From contig JBBHKE010001862.1 of the NCBI GenBank assembly GCA_037447655.1, positions 1 to 62,000 of the forward strand: DNA of 62,000 nucleotides. Direction: 5' to 3'. The position numbers and the translations under genes were made by a program. The stretch's first letter is position 1. The number at the start of each line of letters is the position of its first letter. The notes below the pieces were generated by a model. The model ran no database searches. It saw only the letters and a program-made list of their open reading frames with translations, and was not told the DNA's origin. Shown piece by piece: positions 33,467 through 43,637 of the stretch. Source of the DNA: Zygnema cylindricum (lineage: Eukaryota; Streptophyta; Zygnematophyceae; Zygnematales; Zygnemataceae).

Positions 33467-34880
33467 GGTATTGTTTGGAAACCTCTGCCTTTCTATCCTC
33501 TCGGATCCCCTGAGGAACCCGGATCACGGATCAGCAAATAATCCTACAAGTGAGGGGACTCTGTCCCTTCTCTCCTCCGCGATTTCCTGACTGCCCACAG
33601 AGTCACGTCACGACAGAGTGACGTCACAGAGCATTCCCTCGACTGAAACATCTCCTGAGGTTTTTGTTGGTTCCATTTTTTTGCGTTAGTTACAATTTGA
33701 CATCCAAGAAGAGCTAATTATGAAAAATAAAATACAGCAAATGTCAATTCTAATTTGAAAAACGCTAGCATACTTGTAAAAAATGAAATTGAAAGTCACA
33801 TGGTTAGCATTTGAAACATCAATTGATGTGATATCTATTCTTGTCGTGAAGTATGTAACATAGATTTCAAACGTTAAAAATTGTTGTAACATTGTAAGAA
33901 TTGTAAACTTTTCTCAGAAAAAAAGGCCGTTTTGAAACCATTGAAATTTGGGAGTAGAGAGAATATTTAATCGGCTTTATTAAAATAAAGGATAATGAGT
34001 ATATTAAAACAAGAAAAACAAAGTTAAGGTGAAAAATATCATACAAGATTAAATAAATAAAATGACAAATAACAACCGCAAAGAGAAAATGACGAACGAA
34101 AACGCAAAATAAATCCATATAATATTTCATCTTCATGTTTTTTTAGAATTCATCTCTCCAAGCTCGACAAAATCTGACCGAAAAATGCAAAAGAAAAATG
34201 TAAACAAAAGATAGGCATCAAACCTCAAAACATCGTTAAAAACAAATGAATTATAAATGATTTAGAATAATTCCAAAGTCAAAATTTAATTTAAAAGTAA
34301 AGAATAAAAATCCCCCCATTGTGTCAATTCGATTGAAATATACATTAGTTACAAAATTTACGAAGTACCTCTCTCCATCCCCAAAGGAAAAAAAAGGGTG
34401 AGTAAAAAAAATGATAAAAAAATGATAAAAAAAACAACAAAATAGTTCCTAAAAAAACTTGTAAATCAACACGTGGTTCCACAAATTCCTTTGTTTCTAC
34501 GAAATAAAATCGACAATGGTTGATTTCTAACCTTTTATATTCAAAACATCGGCCTATTTTAGCATCAAAAAAGTAAAAAATTTCATCACCACTAAAAGTA
34601 GGGAATGCTCAAAGTGAGCATTCCCTAATTAGATATTCTCATTAAACCCTATTTTTAATATTTATAATAAAATCTGTGCCCATATTATACCCACTCAATA
34701 CTCCCTTCCCTTCCCTTCCCTTCTTTCACACAATTTCTCATACCCACTTCACATCCAGACCGTTTCTTGTATTCTTTTTGTGCCTATTCTACTACCCATT
34801 CTCCACTCAATTTTAACCCAATTTTACCCAATTTTACCCTCTTTACAACTCATTTTAACAATTTTTACAACCAATTATAA
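33467..34880. other. 3' flank of the acidic-protein gene; nothing coding seen
   Basis: AT-rich sequence downstream of the minus-strand gene ending at 34881. A perfect inverted repeat GGGAATGCTCA/TGAGCATTCCC at about 34611-34635 could be a MITE end or a terminator-like hairpin. No exon supportable. Confidence 0.4.
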
Positions 34881-37563
34881 TTACTCAATATTTATAGAGC
34901 CCCACATTAATCTAACAGCTGCCAAAACAGGAGTTACTTCTGGAGTAGGAGTCTCCTCCTCCTCCTCCTCCGTGTCATACATATCCGATTCTCCAAAATC
35001 TTTGGGAGCCAAAGTCCCTCCCTCCTCCTCTATTCTATTTTGCAATGGTAAATTGTCTAGCTTTGTCTTTTCCTCAGAAGCGGGAAGCTCCTCAGAAACT
35101 TCCGACCGCTCGTGACCTTCAACAAATTCTAACCATCGGTCATTCCTTACAGCTACCTGATTCGCCTCATCCAAATCATCCTCATTAGGTCCTGTTCTCC
35201 ATCCCTCCAACTCAAGTTCGTTTTTGTCTTCTTCCAACATGTCAGATGTCGTCTCATCTGTGTCGCTCTCAACCGTGTTTGTCTCATCCATGTCTCTCTC
35301 AACCGTGTTTGTCTCATCCGAGTTTGTCTCATCCATATTCGTTTCGTCCATATTTGCCTCATCTGTGCTGCTCTCATCCGAGTTCGTCTCTTCTGTGCTC
35401 ATCTCGCCTGTAGCCTCATCCTCCACAAACTTCTCATTTGTCCCATCTGCTGTTGTCTCATATACATTTCTCCCATCTAAAATAAAACTATCACCAGTAA
35501 TTTCATCAATTTTCGAAATTGAGTTCTCCATGATGCTTTCTTCTCTCGACTCCTCCGATGTCATCTCATCCTCCTCTGTCTTATCTGATAAGCTCTCTAC
35601 TGCCTTCAATTCTTCCACCTCGTCCATTGCGACCTCTTCCATGTCCCAGTCTAAATCGTCTTTGTCTTTTTCCTCCAATTTTGTCTCATCTCCCAAAAAG
35701 AAAGTCAATGCCGTCGTTAAATGCTTCAAACTTGCCTCGAGAGACGACGCTACCACGGAATCTTTTTTTTCCGAATCGTCTTCTGATTGGACGTCACTAT
35801 CTTGTTGGCAAAGCTGCCCAAGATAATAAAAAAAAAAGTTTAGTTCAAGATACACGCAAAACAACATACAATTTAAACAAAACAAAAAAAAAGAGATGGA
35901 AAGAACACAACAAGACGAAACATAAAAAAACGGATTAAAATGTAACAGAAGTGACAAAATGTAACGGATTACACTGGTGCTTATACTACATGTTATGTAA
36001 CAAAAATATTCAATATGTTCCCTTTTGCTTCTCTGTTTTATTCGAGTTTCATTTCCACATTCTATTTCACTCCTTTCTATGTTTTCTATTATAGATTGTT
36101 ATGTTTTAGCAAAATAGAAAAAAAATACAGAAACATTAGTGAAAGCACTATTTTTAGCAAGACTAAATCCAAAAAAAAAAAAAAAAACAGAAAAAGTGTT
36201 ACATACATATAACATGTAGAACACACAAACAGACCATAAAAAAAAAACAACAACAACAACAGCAACGAAGACAAATTCCAAAACAGACCACACAAAGAAG
36301 CACTTCCATCCCTTGAAAAAAAAAAAAAAAAAAAAACAACACAAAAAAAAAAAAAACTAGAGTCACCTTTATGTGAACCCGAGCATCCTCCATGGCATCC
36401 AAAGCGGCCGCCATATTTTGTCGGTTTGTCTCCTTCTGAGCCTCCAGTATGGCAGCCATGGCCTCCTTCAAAGCCTCCTGGGAGCACTCTCGGGCAACCA
36501 TGGTTTCTCGGGGGGGAAGAGAGAAGGAGAGGGAGGGTTCGGAGAAGGACACCTCAGGGAGGATGCGGCGGCCTTGGGAGGAGAGGGAGAGCCTGGAAGG
36601 GAGGGAAGGGAAAGGGGGGAAAGGGTGGGGTGCGAGGGAAAGTTAACAGGGGAACAGGGAGGGGGGAGAGAGAGGGAGGGGAAGGAGGAGGGAAAGGGGG
36701 GAGGCAGAAAGGAAATGCAGGCATAGGGCTGGGTAATATGGAGAAGGAGGGCCAGAGAGGGGAGAGGGAGGGGGAAAAGGAAGGGAGAGGAATTAAGAGG
36801 GGAAAAAGGGAGAGAACGGAGGAGAGGAGGGAAAGGATAACAGGAACGACTAGAGTAAAGGAGTGAGAAAAAGAGAATGGGCATAAGAGAAAGAAGGAAC
36901 GAAAAAAGTGAGAAGAGAGGGAGGAAGGTGAGAGGAAAGAGCATGGAGGAAATAAAACAAAACAGAAAGAACGGAATGGGGCATGGGGAAAAGGGGAAGA
37001 GGGAAGTGGAAAAGTTGAGGAAAGAGAGAAAGGGAGAGAGTGAGAGATAGGGAAGGAGAGAGAGACAGATAAAGGAAAGGAAATAAAGAAAGGGTGACAT
37101 AGAGAGAGAGAAAGAGGAGATAGTAGAAAAAGAGAGGGAGGGAGGGCACCAGTAAAAGACAAAAATGGAATCAATGCACATAAAAAAGGAGGGGTACTAC
37201 CATCGAAATTAACGAAAGAAAGAACCCAAAAAAATAACAAAAACCCCGAGGGAAAACATAATTTAAATGAGCAGCTAAAATCCAAAATAGTTACAAAAAA
37301 AAAAAAAAAAAAAAAAACACTCACCCCTCATTCGCTTCCGGTTTCTCTTTGAGAGATTCGAGTTCCAGACCAGAATTAGAGTGGACTGGTAGAGTTTCCT
37401 TTAGGGATTCCGAAAAATGTAAGAGGGTGTGGTAGAAGGAATTAAGGAGGGAACTATCTTTCCCTTCTCCTCCCTCTACCCCTAAAGGCGGCAACATACG
37501 GCATTGGGAAACGTAGAGGAGAGAGAGGAGGAGGAGAGAGAGAAGTCGTATCCGTCCACCCAT
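34881..37563 (-). CDS. Secreted, highly acidic repeat protein (unknown family)
   Basis: Three exons on minus: 37563-37325, 36592-36367, 35813-34881; predicted 465 residues. The start is chosen at MGGRIRLLSLLLLSLLYVSQ, a textbook signal peptide, so the product should enter the secretory pathway. Exon 1 ends GG|GTGAGT, exon 2 begins after CCTTCCAG, and exon 3 after GGGCAG; codon phase is kept at both junctions. Exon 2 adds a Ser/Pro-rich stretch and an amphipathic helix (EALKEAMAAILEAQ). Exon 3 is dominated by Asp, Glu, Thr and Ser, with imperfect DETN(M/S/T)DETN repeats at about residues 296-345. There is no membrane segment after the signal peptide. The family is not recognised; calcium or mineral binding is possible for such acidic secreted proteins, but only by analogy. 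Confidence 0.65.
36593..37140. repeat. Polypurine (GA-rich) intron tract
   Basis: More than 500 bases with almost only G and A on plus, hence C/T-rich on the coding strand of the acidic-protein gene. It fills most of intron 1 and runs into the exon 2 acceptor, serving as an extreme polypyrimidine tract. Confidence 0.85.
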
Positions 37564-37800
37564 TTCAAATAAGAGAGATAAAGTGAGAGAGAGAGAGAAT
37601 GAGAGAAGAAGAGAGAGGAATTGAGAGAAATTGAGACAAATAGAGGGAAGGAAACTGGTGTCAAGAATACAGGAGGTCAACAGGAGGAGAAATGTAGAGG
37701 GAGAGGAAGGGAGAAGAAGGGAGAGGAAGGGAGAAGAAGGGAGAGGAAGGGAGAGGCAAGGGAGAGGAAGGGAAGGACAAAGAGAGAGAGAAAACGGATA
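37564..37800 (-). promoter_or_regulatory. Pyrimidine-rich leader of the acidic-protein gene
   Basis: GAGAGA and GGGAGAGGAA repeats on plus give a C/T-rich leader on the coding strand immediately upstream of the ATG at 37563. A GAGA/CT-type promoter or 5' UTR is inferred. Confidence 0.4.
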
Positions 37801-38591
37801 AATATCGTCAGAAGACGGGGATCTGCGAGGGATTTTAAAGAGGGAGGAGAGACGGGGAAAAAGGAAGTCGGGGAGTTTGTATCGTTAGGTGGAGGCGGGA
37901 GGCGGGAAACGGCCTTTCGAAAAATCTGAACCGTCGATCCGGATCGTTTTCTAGTTAAAACGGTTGAAATGTACGGAATGTGTCTTCAACGGTTTGAATT
38001 CGTACGATACTCTTGTCAAACTGTACTTTTTTTGCCAACAACTTATCGATTGGGAGTTTACGGATAAAAGTTACCGTTGGCACAAAGAAAATTTGTCGTT
38101 ATTTGAGTCATTCCGCGCGTGTATTCTGTACCAATATCTGTACGAAAATCATATCTCGCACGTGATTGTAACTTACACGTGGTTAACGCATACTACACGT
38201 CATTTACTTGACTGCTTCTAACTTTTTATTGCGGCGGAAATGGACATTGCCACGTGGCGAATGAGGACCTGGACCGGGACCGCTTAAAACAAGGGTGACC
38301 ACGCAACTGAAAATTTCACGATGTTTCTCACCATACCCGATTAGAAACGATATACGATACTCCAGCACGATATCTTGTGCTGTAAGTACACTACACCGCC
38401 AATCGTTATTAGCGTTGTGTACGCTAATTCCGTCCCGCTTTTTATTTTTTATTCTCAAATAGATTTAACCACACTATTTAAAAAAACCCTAATTCTTAAT
38501 TAGAATAGACGATTTCTTCGAAAATTTCATATACGCTAATTATTCATATACACTAAAATAACTTACACGCTAATAACGATTGGCGGTGTAC
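37801..38591. other. No gene seen
   Basis: Upstream flank of the minus-strand gene. The motif ACACCGCCAATCGTTATTAGCG (about 38391) resembles MITE-B ends, so repeat relics are likely. Confidence 0.4.
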
Positions 38592-38812
38592 ACTGTCGAT
38601 CGTATTTAGCGTGTATATTTTTTTTCTCTTAAAACGTCTTTTCTCCGTACATACATGTCGGATTGTGGATCTGACGGTTGCGATTGAAAGGTTGTATTCT
38701 CAGCTTACGAATGGCGGTCTTAAATTGAAAATTGGACAAATGTGTACGGAGATAAGATGTTTTCAGTGGCGAAAAAAACATACACGCTAAATACGATCGA
38801 CGGTGTACAGGA
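38592..38812. mobile_element. MITE-B palindromic element, copy B3
   Basis: Inverted ends CGATCGTATTTAGCGTGTAT and ATACACGCTAAATACGATCG, then TCTTTTCTCCGTACATACAT pairing with TGTGTACGGAGATAAGA. The near-complete inverted repeat shows the full extent of the family best. Confidence 0.75.
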
Positions 38813-39475
38813 CTATTGTTTAACACATAGTTGGGCAAGAAAATAGTTTAGTGTATAATAAAATAAAGACATACATACGGACATATGTACAATAAATAGC
38901 GTATCATAAGATATTTTATTATGGTACATGATATGTGTCGCGATATTTGATACATTTTACTTCATAAAGTACAAGGATTTTGTACTTTTCCATGTTATAT
39001 AATTCAAACCTTCAAATTTATGATTCCATCAAATTAAAATGGAATTATTAAGATTCACCGAGATAGTGGTTGGTGTTATACTTCTGTACCTTTACTTTTT
39101 CATAATTATGTCTTCAGTATGATACGCTACGTACGTTTGAATGTATCGAATATCGTGGTTTGTTTTTGACTCCGTATCAATTATCACTTTTTTTCTTTAT
39201 TCGCTACGAAATTTGGGAAAAAGTACAATACTTTTTTTCTTTCGTTTGCTACGAAACTTGGGAACAAGTACAAATTTCAGTTAACATCCCGTAATCTCCG
39301 AGAGAGAACAACCATTCTTGCCCGAACATTTTCCAATAACTTTGATAAAAACGGGGTATAAAATGGTTAAAATAGGCCGAAATTGGACGGAAAAAAAATA
39401 CAAAAAATGGTAAGAAAAAAGCACTAATTGGGCAAAAAAAAAAACCATATCTAATACCAGTCATATACCCTGCAT
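38813..39475. other. 3' flank of PHPT1; nothing else seen
   Basis: AT-rich; no coding signal. Confidence 0.4.
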
Positions 39476-42400
39476 CTAGTACCCGTCGTATGACATGGTG
39501 ACATCATAATTTGGATACCATTTTTTTATGAGAGCTTTGCTGACGTCATGACTTGCCTGTCCAAATGCCTGGGAATATCCATAAACCCTTATTGTACCCG
39601 ATTCCGAAATATGTTCGATTCTCCCTCCTCCCAAAGGCACCGCCTGCATAACATTTGAGTTTGACTCTGTTTAAATTTATATTAATAATATATATACACA
39701 CACACACATATATACATATAAATATACAAATAAAAATATATATACATACATGTAAATATATGTTGTATATATATATATTTATTTATATACATATATACAT
39801 ACATATATACATACATATATAGACATATATATATATATACATATATACATACATCTATATACATATCTAGACATACATCTATTTTTGTTTTTTTACATGT
39901 TTGTTTTATGAGCAAAAATATTTGTTGTTTTTCCAGTTTTCTAGGGTTTTTTGGGTAATTTAGGCATTTTATTGGTCTTTTTTAGGGTTTTTTTCTCTGC
40001 TTCGTTACAGGGATTTTCCCATCATAGGTTTCCAAAAAGAAAGTTTTCTTTTTTCTTTTTCTTTTTCCTTTTTCCCATATGCAATATTTTGAAGTTTAAA
40101 CAGAAGTTTTCCAGGCTTTTAAGGCATTAAAATTAATTTTTTGGTTAACGACCAATAAATCTCTATGTCTTATTTAAAATATTTCATGTTTTCCAGACTA
40201 ATAAACCTTTTCCAATATTTAAAGAGAGAGAAGAACATAATTGAATAATGTGTAAAAGAAGGAAAGAAAAATAAAAATGGGAAAAAAAACACACCCCCAA
40301 TACACAAAAATCCCTCTATTTCCTCTTATCGTTATCCCAACAATCTCTAATTTTTTTTTGCTTTCAAATTTTTCAACATTTCCATATTTCTTGCCTTTTT
40401 TCCAGTTTCCAAAGGGAAAAAAAAAAAAAAATGCGACAACGAACTTACCTCGGACTCTTCATTTATTTCACCCTCATACAACAAAAAGGCAAAAAGACAA
40501 GAACAACTAAACAACAAAAAACGTCAAAAAGGCAAAAGGACAAAAAGAAAAAAGAAAAGACAAAACAAGCACAAACAAAAGGACAAAAGACAAAAGGACA
40601 AGGACAAGAGGACAAAAGGACAAAAGATAAAAAGAGAAGGACAAAAAGACAAAAAAAAAAGGCAAAAAGAGAAAAAGACGAGAAAAAAAAATGGAATCAA
40701 GGATAACACTCGGCCCTGTTTGGGTCCGTTCAAAAAAAAAAGAAAAAAAAAGAGAAGATTCACTCAAAAAAAGAATCAAATAAATAAAAAAAGAGGGGGT
40801 TCTATGTTTACCGTTAGTCCCAACGGTTGACAGCTGTCACGTAGACCGTTCAAAACGTCCATATGAAAATATTTTGATTTGTCCCCTCTCACAACCTGAG
40901 GGGGGAGGGAGAGGGAGAGGAAGAGGGAGGGAGAGGGAGGGAGAGGGAGGGAGAGGTGGAGGGGAGGGGAGGGTAGTCAAAAAAAAGGACCAAAAAAGTG
41001 TTTTTCCTTCTTCGAGGAGAAGGAAGTGTCAGAAGCTTTCTTTAGTTTACAAAACTCTAACAAACATTTTTTTTTAAAGAAACCAAAAAAAGGTGTAAAA
41101 AAGGGTTTATAAGATTACCAATTTTGAGTTTCCCTTCGAGTCTGTGACGTGACAAAGAACATATTTGAACGTCCCTGAGAAAAAAAACCTCCCCCAAAAA
41201 AAGACAAAAAATAAGGAAAACAAAAGAAGAAAATGTCTTCGTCGTCATTCTTTTGTTGTATAGAAAAATTTGCCTAGAAGCAGCAAAAAATGATGATTAT
41301 TTTATTTTACATTATTTTTTAAGTAAAATAATAAGTAAAAAGACGGCGGAAAAAATTGAAAAAGAGAGGGAAAAAGGAAAAAACAGCAAAAACAATTCAG
41401 TAAAAAAAAAAACTGAGCTTCTTATTTCTTTTAAATTATTAACATTGAGCTTCAAGAAATAATACATTAATAAAAAAAAATGTGAATAAGAAATAAAACA
41501 TAATATTTTTTTTTTACATTACCAGAATCGATTTCAACTTCAGGAATTTCGTCGCCTGCCCAAAAAATTTCTATCTCGTTTTTTTTTTCCGCTACCCAAA
41601 TTTCGAGAAGAATTCGAGCTATGGCATATTTTCCGGGCAGACTAAAATTTATTTCTTCGGGCAATTTTTTTCCGTTTAATTTAAAAAAAGATTTTAAAAA
41701 ATCTCTGTGTACCCAAAAAGCATCCTGTGGGGTGGTGCGAGAGAGAGGGTAAAAAAAGGAAAAAAAAAAATTGAATAGAAAATTACAGTTAAGAAAAGCA
41801 TAAAAAACAGAAAAACAAAAGAGTTAAAAAAAAAAAAAAAAGAAGTGAAAGTTAGATTTAACAACAGGATGAAAAAGAGGAAATAGGTGAAGAACAGCAA
41901 GGAAAAGGAGTGGAAAAGAATAAAAAGAGGGAATAAAAAAAATGGAGGAGAAGAAGCAGAGTGAATGAGACAAAAAACCTCCCCTAAAAATCTGCCCATT
42001 TCCTGCACCTCTCTCTTTTTCCCCCACTCTCACTCTATTACTCACAAAAACCTGCCCTGTCAAAAATTTGTCATCACCCTCTCCTCCTCTAAAAATTATG
42101 CACTCTCTCTCTTAAAAGCTTGCCTATTTCTCTACCTATCTTTAAAAAAAATATAAAAAAGGATAAGAGAGGAAAGAGTGATAGTTAAAAGAGAAGAGAA
42201 GAAAGTGAAAACTAGATTCAACAACAAGAGGAAGAAGAGGAAGGAGCCGAAGAAGAACAAGAAAAAAGAGTGGAAAAGAAAAAAATGAATAAAAAGAGGG
42301 AGAGAAAAATAAGTAAAAAAAGAAAAGGTGAGAAAAAAGAACAAGAAGAAGCCGAGGAAGGAGAAGAAGGAGAACAACAACTTAGATCAAAAGTGAAAGA

Positions 42401-42813
42401 AGAGAAGAGAAAATTGATAGTGAGAAAGGAGAGAATAGGAAAAAATATAAAAAAAATTTCTATCCATCTCTTTATCCGTTCGAAAATTCTCTCTCTCACG
42501 TATTAAAAATCTCCTCCTCTCCCACTACTGTTTAAAAACTGTCCCGTCCAAAAACACTCATTATCTCACTCTCACCCCCTTTTTCTCTCTCCACGTCCTT
42601 TACCCGTCTAAAAATCCCCTCCAAAAAACAGAGTAANNNNNNNNNNACCCCTTCAATCAAAGATCTAAAAAAAAAAAACAACAAAAATTAACAACCAAAA
42701 TTTAAAAAAAAAAAAAAAAAAAAAATCTATAGTTGAAATATATTTAAAAGAAATGGCAACAGAAATTTACGGCAATTTTTCACAACGAAAATGTAAATTG
42801 TGCGTTATCATAA

Positions 42814-42847
<34 letters not shown>

Positions 42848-42886
42848 ACTCACATTGTGACATTTGGAGAAAATAGTTGAATCCAT
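39476..42886 (-). CDS. PHPT1: Phosphohistidine phosphatase (PHPT1/janus family)
   Basis: Five exons on minus: 42886-42854, 41724-41523, 41174-41119, 40895-40812, 39643-39476; predicted 180 residues, TAG stop. The family removes phosphate from phosphohistidine in proteins, in the cytosol. The core matches by motif order: IPEVEIDSG and FKYVLCHV, then VVRG and KYFHMDV (aligned with the catalytic-His AEYHADI motif of human PHPT1), then LGGGRIEH, IRVYGYS and the C-terminal YPNYDV plus DGY. All four junctions have GT-AG sites and matching phase. The ATG lies in GAAGCCATGG, a strong context. An extra N-terminal stretch of about 70 residues precedes the core and is unlike the animal protein. Intron 1 holds an assembly gap and a local duplication. 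The gene is head-to-head with ATP23. Confidence 0.88.
39680..39870. repeat. TA/CATA-rich microsatellite
   Basis: ATATATACATACATA-type repeats in the last PHPT1 intron. Confidence 0.85.
40490..40700. repeat. Low-complexity GGACAAAAGACAAAA tract
   Basis: About 200 bases of imperfect short units in the last PHPT1 intron. Lys/Gln- or Phe/Leu-rich frames here are artefacts. Confidence 0.75.
40890..40980. repeat. GA-rich tract upstream of PHPT1 exon 4
   Basis: GGGAGAGGGAG repeats on plus form the C/T-rich polypyrimidine tract immediately before the acceptor of the exon at 40895-40812 on the coding strand. Confidence 0.75.
41841..42560. repeat. Local tandem duplication in PHPT1 intron 1
   Basis: Two diverged copies of about 340 bp (from about 41841 and from about 42195) share the order GAAAGTTAGATTYAACAACA, GAGTGGAAAAGAA, AATAAAAAGAGGG and then a C/T-rich end with CTAAAAAT words. 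Confidence 0.6.
42637..42646. other. Assembly gap (10 N)
   Basis: Run of N in PHPT1 intron 1; a fixed-size placeholder, so the true length is unknown. Confidence 0.99.
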
Positions 42887-43637
42887 GGCTTCCTTCCCGG
42901 AAGAGACGAACCAAGCAGCTCAAAAAGTTTTCTTTAAAAAAAAAAATGAACGTAATTTCTCAAAAAATAGGGTTACGGTAGATTTTGAAATTTTGATGCA
43001 AATTAGGGTTTGAAGTTTTGATCTCTATGGCGACTGCGCGTTCAAAAATTGCGGAATATTCCGTATGAGGTTCGCACGAAATCCGCATACTTTACGGATC
43101 TGACGCTTATGGAATTTCATCCGAACTGGACTTTTTAGTTTGCACTTCGTACGATTTTAATTATTCGTACTTTATGTACAGAAAATTGAAGGGACGTCCG
43201 ACCGTATTTTTTTTTCATCAGAAATTTCCATGAGCTCGGTACGAACTCACGAGAAAGAAAGTCGAAAATAGCTCCTAGCCTCCTACATATGTTTGTTATT
43301 ATTTTGAATATTTTCCTTATTTGTTAAGGAGCTTATAAAGAAGGGTGTTAAAAAACTTTAAATTTTTTTGTGGAAAGCCCTTAACCCTGGAAAATTTTAA
43401 CCTCAACGCCCTAAATCCTGCAAGCCCCTAAACCCTAAAACCCTAACACCTTGCAAACCCTAAAAACCTCAAAACCCTAGAAAATTGCGCACTTGAGGAA
43501 CTCCTAAGCTCTTTGGAATTTAAATCTTAAATCCTTGAAGCTTTCAAAACCTGAAAACCTTTATACCTTCCATGCTTTAAAATCTCTAAAACCCTTGCGA
43601 GGAAGAAATACAGAAAGGGAATATTATCCGTATTTCT
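42887..43637. promoter_or_regulatory. Shared upstream region of PHPT1 and ATP23
   Basis: 751 bases between the two divergent start codons, with no other gene, so it must hold both promoters and leaders. On the ATP23 side lie three AAACCCTAA telobox motifs (43430, 43438, 43455) and several AACCCTAGA-like variants. In plants this motif marks promoters of translation and growth genes and recruits Myb-like and Polycomb-linked factors. No TATA box is certain. Confidence 0.5.

Noticed and set aside
36426-37324. Open frames in the GA-rich tract (Arg/Glu/Gly or Ser/Leu/Pro rich)
   Set aside because: Low-complexity intron of the acidic-protein gene; composition alone keeps the frames open.
40445-40480. 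Possible PHPT1 exon ending GAG|GTAAGT on minus (reads L-L-Y-E-G-E-I-N-E-E-S-E)
   Set aside because: Codon phase does not fit between neighbouring exons, and the exons at 40895-40812 and 39643-39476 already join to a continuous family-like protein.
41523-41724. Exon 2 of PHPT1 as part of a plant peptide-N-glycosidase A or a BTB protein
   Set aside because: Resemblance was limited to scattered residues; the next exons clearly continue into the PHPT1 core.
43380-43480. Interstitial telomere array
   Set aside because: Only three AAACCCTAA motifs with irregular spacing, so telobox or relic is a better description.
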